Notes under the pieces: generated by a model
The model's input: only the letters and a program-made list of their open reading frames with translations
The model's database searches: none
Told to the model about the DNA's origin: nothing
DNA from: Muribaculaceae bacterium
GTDB taxonomy: Bacteria; Bacteroidota; Bacteroidia; Bacteroidales; Muribaculaceae
Assembly (NCBI GenBank): GCA_014867205.1
Contig: WGUO01000001.1
Span: 124,001-188,000 of the forward strand
DNA: 64,000 nucleotides
Direction of reading: 5' to 3'
Position numbers and translations under genes: made by a program
Part shown: positions 34,103 through 43,795 of the stretch, one piece after another
Position numbering within the stretch: the stretch's first letter is position 1
Layout: each line of letters opens with the position of its first letter

Positions 34103-36151
34103 ATGAAGCGAATCTTTCCGTTACTGTTTGCTTTGGTCATGTGTGTGTTCGGGGCCGTCGGTGCCGACCATGTGACCTGGAGCTACAAGGTTGTCGGCGA
34201 CAACACGTCAACTCCCTCCCTCGAGATGACGGCTGTGATCGAGCCGGGATTCCACCTGTATGCACAGGATAACCCCGAGGGGGGTAGCCAGCCGTTGGTT
34301 TTCCATATCGACCTAAAGGGTTGCTCGGCAGTAGGTGGTGTAAAGGCCAACAAGGCTTACACCAAGGCCTACGATGACATTATGATGGTCGACGAACACT
34401 ATTACACCGGCACCGTGAAGTTCACCCAGAAACTCAAGCCGGCGGCCGAAAAGTGGACAGCCAAGGTCGAGATTGGCGGTCAGTATTGCAACGACTCCGG
34501 CTGTTTCCGCGTCAACGAGGTGCATTCATTCTCCGGTACGGCACCTGTAACAGCCGAACTGAAGGAGGAGGCCAAGAAACTCGAGGAGGAAAAGAAAGCG
34601 GCCAAGGATAGCGTGGTCAACGCCATTACCGAGATGACTGACTCGCTTCAGGCCTCGGAAGGATTCATGGATCCTGCCGCAAATCTGTCGGGCGTAAAGG
34701 CCGACAAATGGTGGGCCAACTGCGAGGCAGAGATCAAGGCTTTCAGCGATGACCCCGGTCAGCAGAGCCGCAGTCTGTGGTATATATTCATCGCCGGATT
34801 TATCGGCGGCCTCATCGCTCTGGTGACACCTTGTGTATGGCCGATGATACCGATGACTGTCAGCTTCTTCCTGAAGTCGAACAAGTCGCGCCGCAAGTCA
34901 ATAACGTCAGCCATGATATATGGTCTCTCGATCATTGTGATCTACGTGGGACTCGGACTGATAGTGACTGGCCTTTTCGGAGCCTCGGCACTCAACGAGC
35001 TTGCCACAAGCGCAGGCTTCAATATCGCATTCTTCATCCTGCTCGTGATATTTGCCATATCGTTCATGGGCGGTTTCGAGCTCACGCTTCCCGCCAAGTG
35101 GAGCAACAAGATGGACTCGAAGGTTGATACCACAACCGGTTATCTCTCCATCTTCTTTATGGCGTTCACGCTTTGCCTTGTCTCATTCAGCTGCACAGGG
35201 CCGATCATCGGCACGCTTCTTGTAGAGGCAGCCGCGACAAGCAATTTCATCTCGCCTGCAGTCGGCATGGCCGGTTTCGCGATAGCGCTCGCCCTGCCGT
35301 TCTCCCTCTTCGCCATGTTCCCCACCATGCTCAAGTCAATACCGAAGAGCGGCGGCTGGATGAATACCGTGAAGGTCGTGCTTGGTTTCCTTGAGCTCGC
35401 ACTCGCCCTCAAGTTCCTGTCGGTCGCAGACCTCGCATACGGATGGCGCCTGATGGACCGCGAGGTGTTTATCGCGCTCTGGATCGTGATTTTCGCTCTG
35501 CTCGGCGTATATCTGCTCGGCAAGATCACACTTCCCCACGACGACAAGATAGAGAAAATCGGTGTGACCCGCTTCATGCTTGCTCTCGTGTCGCTCTCGT
35601 TCGCTGTATACATGATACCCGGTCTCTGGGGTGCCCCGCTCAAGAGCATCAGCGCATTCGCGCCTCCCATCTATACCCAGGACTTCAACCTCTATACTGG
35701 AGATGTACATGCACAGGTCGATAACTTCGAGGAGGGTATGGAACTCGGCGCCAGACTCAAGAAGCCGGTTCTCGTGGACTTCTCGGGGTATGGATGCGTA
35801 AACTGCCGCAAGATGGAGGCTGCCGTTCTCACCAATTCCGAGATCAAGCAGATGATCGACAACGATTTCGTGATGGTGACACTTATGGTCGATGACAAGA
35901 AGCCGCTGCCTCAGCCGATAACCGTCAAGGAGAAGGATGGTCAGGAACGCACCCTGCGCACTTATGGCGACAAATGGAGCTACCTGCAGCGGACCAAGTT
36001 TGGCGCCAACGCCCAGCCTTACTACGTGATCCTCAACGATGACGCAAGGCCGCTCAACTATGCCTTCCCTTATGAGGAGGATGTACCCAAATTCCAGCAG
36101 TTCCTTAAGACAGGTCTGACAAACTACGCAGACACGAAGACAGAGAAATGA
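34103..36151 (+). CDS. DsbD-like thiol:disulfide interchange protein
   Basis: 682 residues with three modules. A signal peptide leads into a periplasmic DsbD-alpha-like domain (residues about 22-150) with a Cys pair in QYCNDSGCFRV. The middle about 400 residues hold the membrane domain with the paired motifs TPCVWPMIPM and SFSCTGPIIG that shuttle electrons across the membrane. The C-terminal thioredoxin-like domain carries GYGCVNCRKME. It passes reducing power from cytosolic thioredoxin to periplasmic substrates such as apocytochrome or peptide-oxidoreductase partners. The next gene overlaps it by four bases. Confidence 0.93.
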   Translation: MKRIFPLLFALVMCVFGAVGADHVTWSYKVVGDNTSTPSLEMTAVIEPGFHLYAQDNPEGGSQPLVFHIDLKGCSAVGGVKANKAYTKAYDDIMMVDEHYYTGTVKFTQKLKPAAEKWTAKVEIGGQYCNDSGCFRVNEVHSFSGTAPVTAELKEEAKKLEEEKKAAKDSVVNAITEMTDSLQASEGFMDPAANLSGVKADKWWANCEAEIKAFSDDPGQQSRSLWYIFIAGFIGGLIALVTPCVWPMIPMTVSFFLKSNKSRRKSITSAMIYGLSIIVIYVGLGLIVTGLFGASALNELATSAGFNIAFFILLVIFAISFMGGFELTLPAKWSNKMDSKVDTTTGYLSIFFMAFTLCLVSFSCTGPIIGTLLVEAAATSNFISPAVGMAGFAIALALPFSLFAMFPTMLKSIPKSGGWMNTVKVVLGFLELALALKFLSVADLAYGWRLMDREVFIALWIVIFALLGVYLLGKITLPHDDKIEKIGVTRFMLALVSLSFAVYMIPGLWGAPLKSISAFAPPIYTQDFNLYTGDVHAQVDNFEEGMELGARLKKPVLVDFSGYGCVNCRKMEAAVLTNSEIKQMIDNDFVMVTLMVDDKKPLPQPITVKEKDGQERTLRTYGDKWSYLQRTKFGANAQPYYVILNDDARPLNYAFPYEEDVPKFQQFLKTGLTNYADTKTEK

Positions 36152-36990
36152 GAAAAATTATAGCGATACTAATATTTTCAGCAGCCTGCGCCCTCCAATC
36201 GGGGGCGCAGACTCTTACTGCCACCTATGTGGCACTTGCTGACTCGGCCGACAGATACATGAAAGCCGAGCGCTGGGCAGACGCCGAACGTGTGATTGTA
36301 AAGGCTTTGCGCCACGAGCCGGCCAACAAGTCAAACTATCTGCTCTGGGCCAATCTCGGTGTCGTGCGCACAAACCTGCAGGATTACGACGGAGCCCTCG
36401 AGGCCTGCGACATAGGTCTGGCGACAGCCCCGCGCTCCACAGCACTTCTGAGCAACCGCGCCAGGGTACTTCTTGCCAAAGGTCAGCGAGCGGCCGCGAA
36501 AGAGGATCTGACAGAGGCACTCGCGGTAGACAGCACCCTGCAGTGGCCGCGCAAGATGAGGGGGATACTCCGCGCGGCCGATGGCGACACGACCGGAGCC
36601 GAGGAGGATTTCAAGATCTACACCTCTAAATATGGTGATGACGCGGCAATCCTGGAAGCCGAGGGTGATATGGCCGCCGCGACAGGAGATGCCGACAAGG
36701 CTGTCACAAAATACAGGGCCGCGTATGCTCTTGAGCCAGACGAAAATCTGCTTGGACGAGAACTGCTTGTGGCATATAGTTTCGGTAAGATTGAGGATGT
36801 GGCAGACGACATAGCGGAAGGTCTCAGGAAGTATCCGCGTAATGGAACACTCTATCTCATTCGTGCTATGCTCAACAAGGCACGTTACCAGACATCGGCC
36901 ATGGAGTCTGACCTTAAGACCGCGCTTGAGTTCGGTGTCAGCCGCGAATTATATGATGCATTGACAGCAACACCGGGAGAGAAGAAATGA
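36148..36990 (+). CDS. Secreted tetratricopeptide-repeat protein
   Basis: 280 residues with a signal peptide (ending SGA-Q, about residue 20). Repeats of about 34 residues (for example DRYMKAERWADAERVIVKAL, NLGVVRTNLQDYDGALEAC, RARVLLAKGQRAAAKEDL) cover most of the protein, giving six or so TPR-like helix pairs. It overlaps the DsbD-like gene by ATGA, so the two are translationally coupled and probably act together in the periplasm. Confidence 0.85.
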   Translation: MRKIIAILIFSAACALQSGAQTLTATYVALADSADRYMKAERWADAERVIVKALRHEPANKSNYLLWANLGVVRTNLQDYDGALEACDIGLATAPRSTALLSNRARVLLAKGQRAAAKEDLTEALAVDSTLQWPRKMRGILRAADGDTTGAEEDFKIYTSKYGDDAAILEAEGDMAAATGDADKAVTKYRAAYALEPDENLLGRELLVAYSFGKIEDVADDIAEGLRKYPRNGTLYLIRAMLNKARYQTSAMESDLKTALEFGVSRELYDALTATPGEKK

Positions 36991-37037
36991 TAACAAAATT
37001 TTCCAGAATTGCAATAGCAAAATAGCATAAATCGGTG

Positions 37038-37068
37038 TTGTAATTTGAGATGTTTTTTTGTAATTTTG
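37038..37068 (+). promoter_or_regulatory. Promoter of the HU/SPOR gene
   Basis: TTG (37038-37040), a 20-base spacer, and TAATTTTG (37061-37068). The transcript would have a leader of about 80 bases with a small hairpin (actcca/tggagt). Confidence 0.65.
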
Positions 37069-37155
37069 CACTCCGTTTCGGGCAAGAGTGGAGGCCGCTG
37101 ATGAGGTCGAATACTCCATGATGCCTGGAGTTCACAACCTTAGATAAAAAGCGTA

Positions 37156-38154
37156 ATGTATAGTCTGACGTTACATATCGAATACCTGCTGCTCCGGCAC
37201 GACTGTGTGGTCGTACCGGGCATGGGTGCGTTTATCAATGTCAGACATGCGGCACGGTTTGACGAGGAGGCCGGAGTATGGTATCCCATGACACGCGAGG
37301 TTAGGTTCAATCCCGCGCTCAGCCATGACGACGGACTTTTGGCTAATTCATATGCCCGTAAGCTTGAGGTTTCCTTTGAAGAGGGGAGGGATGCTTTACT
37401 TCGTGACATCCGGCAACTCAGGCAGACACTTGAGGAAGATGGTGAGGTGACCGTCGGTCATCTCGGCATATTGAGTCTCTCGGAGGGAGTGCTTTCGTTT
37501 GTCCCTCTGGAGACACCCGAGCGCTGGGCTGCGATGCTTGGACGCATCAAGGCACCTGTGGCCCGTAAGAGTGTAATACGGTTAGCTGAGACGGAGATTC
37601 CCGTTTCTGTGGAGAAGCATGCGGAGAATCCGGCCCCGATACGTAATGAGAAATCGGCCCGGCGGTTTGACACGACGCGCAACTATTACATCGCGATCAA
37701 CAAGGTTTTCGCCCGCACGGCTGCCTGCTTTGTGATCGTGGCTGCCGTGGCACTCTCACTGCTGCTCCCCGGTGGGGTCGGTTCGGGCGGTAAGCAAATT
37801 GACCAGGCGTCGGTTGTGCCGGTTGAGACCATCATCAGAAATACAAAGACGAGGATAGCCGAGCGAATCGAGGCAGCGAAACCGGCCAAGGTGGAGGAAC
37901 ACATACAGGCTGTGCCGGAAAAGCACACAGCCCGCTATCATGTCATTGTGGCTACTTTCCGTACCCCCGCTGAGGCCGATGCGTATGTGGCAGCCAACGC
38001 CTCCACAGGTTACGACCTTCAGGTCGTGAGCACCGCTACCAAGAGCAGGGTGTCGGCAATGAGTTCCGACAACATGGAGGAACTGCAGCGGAAACTGACA
38101 GACGATGGGTTTCGCCACACATTCAGCGAATCCTGGATATGGGATGCTGAATAA
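37156..38154 (+). CDS. HU-CCDC81 and SPOR domain protein
   Basis: 332 residues. The N-terminal half (about 1-130) has the HU-CCDC81-like bacterial domain (LHIEYLLLRHDCVVVPGMGAF opening, SYARKLEVSFEEGRDALLRD, then VTVGHLGILSL). One transmembrane helix sits near residues 190-212. The C-terminal about 75 residues form a SPOR domain (YHVIVATFRTPAEADAYV, VSAMSSDNMEELQRKL) that binds glycan strands denuded of peptide. The single-pass layout puts the HU part in the cytoplasm and SPOR at the septum, suggesting a link between nucleoid and division. Confidence 0.85.
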   Translation: MYSLTLHIEYLLLRHDCVVVPGMGAFINVRHAARFDEEAGVWYPMTREVRFNPALSHDDGLLANSYARKLEVSFEEGRDALLRDIRQLRQTLEEDGEVTVGHLGILSLSEGVLSFVPLETPERWAAMLGRIKAPVARKSVIRLAETEIPVSVEKHAENPAPIRNEKSARRFDTTRNYYIAINKVFARTAACFVIVAAVALSLLLPGGVGSGGKQIDQASVVPVETIIRNTKTRIAERIEAAKPAKVEEHIQAVPEKHTARYHVIVATFRTPAEADAYVAANASTGYDLQVVSTATKSRVSAMSSDNMEELQRKLTDDGFRHTFSESWIWDAE

Positions 38155-38222
38155 GGCACTCCCCGAAAAATGCGGATAATTGCAGAGGCAATTGAAGAGT
38201 GAGTAAAAATTTGACGAAATAT

Positions 38223-38253
38223 TTGCACAAGTTAAAAAAATGTATTAACTTTG
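38223..38253 (+). promoter_or_regulatory. Promoter of the tRNA cluster
   Basis: TTG (38223-38225), a 20-base spacer, and TAACTTTG (38246-38253), 42 bases before the first tRNA. All three tRNAs could be one transcript. Confidence 0.65.
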
Positions 38254-38295
38254 CACTCGCAAATCGGAAATGACAAACGCCGAGATGTGCAACTT

Positions 38296-38368
<73 letters not shown>

Positions 38369-38408
38369 CAACGACAATTACAGAGGTGATTGTAGAGTGA
38401 GTAAAACT

Positions 38409-38481
<73 letters not shown>

Positions 38482-38512
38482 CCAAACCTCAGGCCCTCGG
38501 GCCAAACAGAAT

Positions 38513-38597
38513 GTCTAGGTGGCGGAATTGGTAGACGCGCTACTTTGAGGGGGTAGTGGCCGTTTTGGCCGTGTGAGTTCGAGTCTCATTCTGGACA
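38513..38597 (+). tRNA. tRNA-Leu (GAG)
   Basis: 85 bases with a long variable arm (tggccgttttggcc). Anticodon stem ctact/ggtag around loop ttgaggg gives GAG. The acceptor stem contains two G-U pairs. Confidence 0.93.
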
Positions 38598-38600
38598 CTC

Positions 38601-38633
38601 AAAAGACTGCAGAAATCTTCTGCGGTCTTTTTT
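38601..38633 (+). terminator. Terminator after the tRNA cluster
   Basis: A 13-bp stem with one G-U pair (38601-38613 with 38619-38631) is followed by T residues. Confidence 0.8.
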
Positions 38634-38690
38634 GTTATACCCCTATATGCTCTATTTCGGTAAAAAATGTTGCCGTGATGGCCAAAAAAC

Positions 38691-38721
38691 TTGTCTGATT
38701 CCAAACTTTTCATTACATTTG
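38691..38721 (+). promoter_or_regulatory. Promoter of the ior operon
   Basis: TTG (38691-38693), a 20-base spacer, and TACATTTG (38714-38721), 62 bases before the iorA ATG. Confidence 0.65.
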
Positions 38722-38783
38722 CGACAAAGACCGCAGAGGCGGTCAAGACACCATGAAAATCCTTAAATCCAGAATACCCACAT

Positions 38784-40403
38784 ATGAAGACAAAACAACT
38801 GCTTCTGGGCGACGAGGCTCTTGCCCTCGGCGCGATTTATGTCGGTCTGTCGGGTGCATATGCCTATCCCGGCACACCTTCTACTGAAATTCTCGAATTC
38901 GTACAGAAGAACCCGCTCGCCCGCGAGCGAAAGATTCATTCTCACTGGTCGTCTAATGAGAAGACAGCCATGGAGGAGGCTCTCGGCATGTCGTTCTGCG
39001 GCAAACGCGCCATGACCTCAATGAAGCATGTCGGAATGAATGTCGCGGCCGACCCATTTGTCAACTCGGCAATGACCGGTGCCAACGGCGGACTTCTCGT
39101 CATCGCTGCCGATGACCCGTCGATGCACTCGTCGCAGAATGAGCAGGACTCCAGGTTCTATGCCGATTTCGCCATGATACCGGCTCTTGAGCCGTCAAAC
39201 CAGCAGGAGGCATACGACATGGCCCGCTATGGCTTTGAGCTTTCAGAGCGTCTCGGTATTCCTGTGCTTACACGTCTCGTGACACGTCTCAGCCACTCGC
39301 GTGCCGTGGTCGAGACAGAAGACCAGCCACTCCCCGAGAACGAGATACATTATCCGAAGAATCCGAAGCAGTGGGTACTGATGCCCGCTATGTCAAAGGT
39401 TCGCAACCGCGCCCTTATCGCCGACCAGCAGGCTTTTGTTAAGGCCTCGGAGGAATCTCCCTTCAACACATATACCGAAGCTCCCGACCATCGGCTCGGA
39501 ATCATAGTGAACGGTATCGCATACAATTATCTTATGGAGGCATTCAAGGGTGAGTGCCCGTTCCCGGTAGTCAAGGTCAGTCAGTATCCGCTTCCCTCAA
39601 AACTTCTCCGCAGGCTCTATGACTCCTGCGACGCCATACTCGTTGTCGAGGAGGGTCAGCCCTTCATCGAGCAGAAACTAAACGGACTCTGCCGCACAGG
39701 CAAGAAGATACATGGCAAACTTACAGGAGCCGTTATCCGTGATGGTGAGCTTAATCCTGACCTCGTGGCTGAGGCCGTGGGCCGTGTAATGCCCGACGTA
39801 AAGGGAATAATGGACTACTTCGTGCATGATGCCTCGGAAATTGTGGCGCCTCGTCCGCCTATGCTCTGCCAGGGCTGCGGACACCGCGATGTATATGCTG
39901 CGCTCAACGCCGCGCTCGAGGCATATGAGTCACCCAAGGTTTTCGGCGACATAGGATGCTACACGCTCGGCTTCCTGAAACCCTTCAACGCGATCGACAC
40001 ATGCGTTGACATGGGTGCGTCAATAACAATGGCCAAGGGCGCAGCCGACGCCGGCCAGCATCCGGCCGTAGCCATAATCGGCGACTCCACATTCACCCAC
40101 AGCGGCATGACCGGCCTGCTTGACGCTATCAACGAGAACAGCAACATACTGGTCATTATATCCGACAATCTCACGACCGGCATGACAGGCGGCCAGGATT
40201 CACAGGGCACCGGCAAGATAGAGGAGATCTGCCTCGGTCTTGGCGCTGATCCGGCCCATGTGCGCACAATCGACTCGCTTCCCAAGAACCATGAGCAGAT
40301 GACGGCGCTCTTCCGCGAGGAGATTGATTACCCGGGCCTGTCGGTTGTTGTCTCGCGCCGCGAGTGCATCCAGACTGCACGCCGCCACGCCGCAAAGAAG
40401 TAA
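38784..40403 (+). CDS. iorA: Indolepyruvate ferredoxin oxidoreductase alpha subunit
   Basis: 539 residues. Decarboxylates aryl-pyruvates to aryl-acetyl-CoA, passing electrons to ferredoxin. The N-terminal pyrimidine-binding domain (AYAYPGTPSTEILEF, SNEKTAMEEALGMSF) and the C-terminal thiamine-diphosphate domain (CQGCGHRDVYAAL, IIGDSTFTHSGMTGL, the GDS...N signature) are intact. Most IorA proteins continue with a ferredoxin domain of two CxxCxxCxxxC clusters. This one stops at RRECIQTARRHAAKK, so it has no such domain and must use a separate electron carrier. It is followed by iorB 31 bases later. Confidence 0.9.
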   Translation: MKTKQLLLGDEALALGAIYVGLSGAYAYPGTPSTEILEFVQKNPLARERKIHSHWSSNEKTAMEEALGMSFCGKRAMTSMKHVGMNVAADPFVNSAMTGANGGLLVIAADDPSMHSSQNEQDSRFYADFAMIPALEPSNQQEAYDMARYGFELSERLGIPVLTRLVTRLSHSRAVVETEDQPLPENEIHYPKNPKQWVLMPAMSKVRNRALIADQQAFVKASEESPFNTYTEAPDHRLGIIVNGIAYNYLMEAFKGECPFPVVKVSQYPLPSKLLRRLYDSCDAILVVEEGQPFIEQKLNGLCRTGKKIHGKLTGAVIRDGELNPDLVAEAVGRVMPDVKGIMDYFVHDASEIVAPRPPMLCQGCGHRDVYAALNAALEAYESPKVFGDIGCYTLGFLKPFNAIDTCVDMGASITMAKGAADAGQHPAVAIIGDSTFTHSGMTGLLDAINENSNILVIISDNLTTGMTGGQDSQGTGKIEEICLGLGADPAHVRTIDSLPKNHEQMTALFREEIDYPGLSVVVSRRECIQTARRHAAKK

Positions 40404-40434
40404 CCTTGAATCCACGAATAACACGAATCACAAC

Positions 40435-41019
40435 ATGAAATCAGATATAGTACTCGCAGGCGTCGGAGGACAGGGAATCCTCACGATCGCCACAATACTG
40501 GGCGCTGCGGCGCTCAATGAGAACCTCTACCTCAAGCAGGCAGAAGTGCACGGCATGAGCCAGCGCGGTGGTGATGTGCAGTCCAATCTGCGCATCAGCT
40601 CGAATCCGATACACTCCGACCTGATACCACTCGGAGGCGCTGACCTGATCGTGTCTCTCGAGCCGATGGAGGCTCTGCGTTACCTTCCGTTCCTGTCAAA
40701 GGATGGCTGGATTGTGACTAACTCCCAGCCTTTCGTCAACATTGACAACTACCCGGAGATGGAGTCGGTGGAGAAGGAACTCAACCGTCATCCGCAGGTG
40801 GTGATGTTCGATATGGATGCCCTCGCCAAGGAGGTGGCCTCCGCACGCAGCTCTAACCTCGTGCTGCTGGGAGCGGCTTCTCCCTTTATCGACATCGAGA
40901 CCGAAAAGATCGAGGGTGCCATCCGCGCACTGTTCCTTCCCAAGGGTGAGAAGATAGCCGAGGCAAACATCACGGCGTTCCGCGCAGGACGCGCCAAGGC
41001 CGAGGAGATCAGAAAATAA
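40435..41019 (+). CDS. iorB: Indolepyruvate oxidoreductase beta subunit
   Basis: 194 residues from the ATG at 40435 (MKSDIVLAGVGGQGIL). A longer frame begins inside iorA's end and is rejected. The gamma-subunit-like fold shows GVGGQGILTIA at the start and EVHGMSQRGGDVQSNLRI. It partners with IorA to form the active enzyme and helps bind CoA. Confidence 0.92.
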   Translation: MKSDIVLAGVGGQGILTIATILGAAALNENLYLKQAEVHGMSQRGGDVQSNLRISSNPIHSDLIPLGGADLIVSLEPMEALRYLPFLSKDGWIVTNSQPFVNIDNYPEMESVEKELNRHPQVVMFDMDALAKEVASARSSNLVLLGAASPFIDIETEKIEGAIRALFLPKGEKIAEANITAFRAGRAKAEEIRK

Positions 41020-41047
41020 TTAATGACAGGACTAAATATTTCTGATC

Positions 41048-42361
41048 ATGTTCCCGATAAGCAAAGAGACATTTGATGCCGCTGTCAAGCGGCTTATGAT
41101 ATTGGATCTCGGCACAGCGACTATCCGCCAGATATGCTCACTGGCCGCAGAGATAGAGCGTGAGGCTGGCGAGCCCATGATTCACCTTGAGATAGGCAAT
41201 CCCGGACTTGAGGCCGAGAAGGTTGGCGTAGACGCAGAGACAAAGGCATTGGGATGCGGCGTGGCCAACAAGTATCCTCCGATTCAGGGTATTCCCGAGC
41301 TCAAGAAAGCCGGCAGTGAGTTCATCAAGGCTTTCCTTGATATCGATATCCCCGGGAAGGGTATCATTCCTACTGTCGGTTCGATGCAGGGCTGCTTTAC
41401 TTTGCAGATAATTCTTTCGCAACGCCTCAAGGGTGAGAAGGACACGATCCTATTCCTTAATCCCGGTTTCCCGGCACATCTGATGCAGGCCAAGGTGCTT
41501 GGTATAAAGTCGGAGGCATTCGACATATATGAATACCGTGGCAAGAGACTCGAGGAGAAACTGGAGTCATATCTGAAGCAGGGAAACATAACGGCGCTCC
41601 TCTATAACAATCCCAACAACCCGGCCTGGACCAACCTGACCGAGGAGGAACTGGAGATAATAGGTCGTCTCGCCACTAAGTACGACTGCATCGTTGTGGA
41701 GGACCTCGCATACTTCGGCATGGACTTCCGCCATGACATAAGCGTACCGTATGAGCCGCCGTTCGGAGCCACTGTGGCCAGATATACCGACAACTACATC
41801 CTGATGCTCTCCGGCTCGAAGATCTTCAGTTATGCCGGACAGCGCATCGCACTTGTCTGCATCGGCGATAAGGTCTATGACCGCAAGTATGAGTATCTGG
41901 AGAAGTTCTATGAGATGCCGGCCTTCGGCGACGCATACATATTCGGCGTGTTATACTGCGCCTCTTCGGGCACGTCACATTCGGCTCAGCACGCTATGGC
42001 CGCGATGCTTCATGCTGCTGCAAGCGGTGAGTTGAAGTTCATCGAGCATTGCTCCGAATATGGACGCAGGGCCGAGATCGTCAAGAGACTCTTTAACGAC
42101 AACGGCTTCAATATCGTCTACAACATGGATGGTGACTCCCCGATTGCCGACGGTTTCTTCTTCACTATCGGCTATCCGGGCATGACCGGCGTTCAGTTGC
42201 AGGAGGAACTGATCCGCTATGGTGTCTCGTCGATCGCGCTTGTCTCGACCGGTTCTGACCAGGAGGGCATACGCGCCTGCGTGTCGATGATATCTGACGA
42301 CGAGTCGTTCGCGCGTCTCGAGAGATTCCTTAAGAAATTTAACGAAGATCACTCGAAATGA
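41048..42361 (+). CDS. PLP-dependent aminotransferase, class I/II
   Basis: 437 residues of fold type I. The motifs are YNNPNNPAWTNLTEEEL, VVEDLAYFGMD with the Asp that pairs with pyridine nitrogen, and SGSKIFSYAGQRIAL with the PLP lysine in SGSK. It lies between iorB and a CoA transferase, and the downstream gene overlaps its stop by four bases. In that context it probably converts aromatic amino acids to the keto acids used by IorAB. Substrate preference is inferred. Confidence 0.88.
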   Translation: MFPISKETFDAAVKRLMILDLGTATIRQICSLAAEIEREAGEPMIHLEIGNPGLEAEKVGVDAETKALGCGVANKYPPIQGIPELKKAGSEFIKAFLDIDIPGKGIIPTVGSMQGCFTLQIILSQRLKGEKDTILFLNPGFPAHLMQAKVLGIKSEAFDIYEYRGKRLEEKLESYLKQGNITALLYNNPNNPAWTNLTEEELEIIGRLATKYDCIVVEDLAYFGMDFRHDISVPYEPPFGATVARYTDNYILMLSGSKIFSYAGQRIALVCIGDKVYDRKYEYLEKFYEMPAFGDAYIFGVLYCASSGTSHSAQHAMAAMLHAAASGELKFIEHCSEYGRRAEIVKRLFNDNGFNIVYNMDGDSPIADGFFFTIGYPGMTGVQLQEELIRYGVSSIALVSTGSDQEGIRACVSMISDDESFARLERFLKKFNEDHSK

Positions 42362-43668
42362 AAACTGACCACAACATCAATTATGTCAGCGCGGCTGAGG
42401 CGGTCAAACTCATAGAGAGCGGTGACCATGTCTACCTGCAGGGCTCCACGTCGACCCCCGAGATGCTTGAGCAGGCACTTGCCGATCGTGGCGATGAACT
42501 GCGCGACGTGACGATAATCACCGGTTTCGGTGTGTGTCGCGGACGCTCTCCGCTCTGCAAGCCGGAGTATAAGGACTCGTTCCTCGTCAATTCATTCTTC
42601 GTCAACAACAGTTTCCGCGACTGGATCAACGAGGGCTATGGCTCAATGACCCCGAGATTTCTCGGGGAGGTGCCGCAGCTTATCCGTGACGGCTCATGGC
42701 GCGTAGATGTGGCTCTTCTTAACTGCTCGATGCCCAATGAGGATGGTATGGTGAGTTTCGGCGTCTCGGGCGATGTGGCATGCTCGGCAGTCGAGTCAGC
42801 CGACCGGCTGATTGCCCAGATCAATCCCAACGTTCCCTTCTCATACGGTGATCCCACGGTGCATATCTCCAGGATTGACGCCTGCGTGAAATGTGACACG
42901 CCGCTTGTCGAGGTTCCTACCGCGACTCCCAGCGAGGCTGAGGTCAGGATCGGTGAGTACATTGCCGAGCGTATCCCCGACGGTGCCACCCTGCAGATCG
43001 GCGTGGGCGGAATTCCCAATGCCGTGATTCGCGCTCTTTCGGGGCACAAGCATCTCGGACTGCACACAGAGGCCATGACCGATGGTGTGCTCCCTCTGCT
43101 CGAGAGTGGTGTCATCGACAACTCCCTGAAGAAGGTGCTCCCCGGCAAGTCGGTCGCTTCGCTTGCGCTTGGCTCTAAGAAACTCTATGAGTATATGGAT
43201 GGCAACCCCGACATAATATTCCGTGACGTGGCCTGGACCAACAATCCTTATGTTATCGGCCAGAACCCGAAGGTAATGTCGATAAACTCATGCCTTGAGA
43301 TTGACCTGACAGGCCAGATATGCGCAGATTCAATCGGCACGCGCATCTTCTCCGGTGTCGGCGGCCAGCATGACTTCGTTTACGGGTCGTCACTGAGCGA
43401 AGGGGGGATCTCATTCCTCGCCATGCTGTCAACCACCAACAAGGGCTACAACAAGATCAAGCCTGTGCTCACACCGGGCGCCGGTGTGGTGACAACCAGA
43501 TTCCAGACAAACTATATTGTGACGGAATATGGTGCTGTGGACCTTCGCGGCAAGACACTCGCCGAGCGCGCCAGACTGCTGATCTCAGTCGCGGCTCCGC
43601 AATTCCGCGAGGAACTCGAGCGGGCCGCAGCCGAGCGGTTCGGATACGCTTTCCTGCGTCTGAGATAA
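42358..43668 (+). CDS. Acetyl-CoA hydrolase/transferase-family protein
   Basis: 436 residues. The family motifs are GSTSTPEMLEQAL at the start, LQIGVGGIPNAV, GLHTEAMTDGVLPL (with the expected catalytic glutamate), and TEYGAVDLRGKTLAERA. Enzymes of this family move CoA between acyl groups, so it can release the acid from aryl-acetyl-CoA and save the thioester by charging acetate or another acid. It closes the ior operon and is coupled to the aminotransferase gene (ATGA). A terminator follows 30 bases later. Confidence 0.9.
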   Translation: MKTDHNINYVSAAEAVKLIESGDHVYLQGSTSTPEMLEQALADRGDELRDVTIITGFGVCRGRSPLCKPEYKDSFLVNSFFVNNSFRDWINEGYGSMTPRFLGEVPQLIRDGSWRVDVALLNCSMPNEDGMVSFGVSGDVACSAVESADRLIAQINPNVPFSYGDPTVHISRIDACVKCDTPLVEVPTATPSEAEVRIGEYIAERIPDGATLQIGVGGIPNAVIRALSGHKHLGLHTEAMTDGVLPLLESGVIDNSLKKVLPGKSVASLALGSKKLYEYMDGNPDIIFRDVAWTNNPYVIGQNPKVMSINSCLEIDLTGQICADSIGTRIFSGVGGQHDFVYGSSLSEGGISFLAMLSTTNKGYNKIKPVLTPGAGVVTTRFQTNYIVTEYGAVDLRGKTLAERARLLISVAAPQFREELERAAAERFGYAFLRLR

Positions 43669-43698
43669 TCAATCACTAATATATCAGTTTGTACATGT

Positions 43699-43723
43699 GG
43701 CACCGGGTCTCTCGCCCGGTGCC
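43699..43723 (+). terminator. Terminator of the ior operon
   Basis: A perfect 9-bp stem (43699-43707 with 43715-43723), 7-base loop, followed by gctcttttt. Confidence 0.85.
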
Positions 43724-43795
43724 GCTCTTTTTCATGGTCAACTGATAGTTTTTAGGTGGAAATTTGTTACTTTTGCATAACATTAGCAAAAAGAC

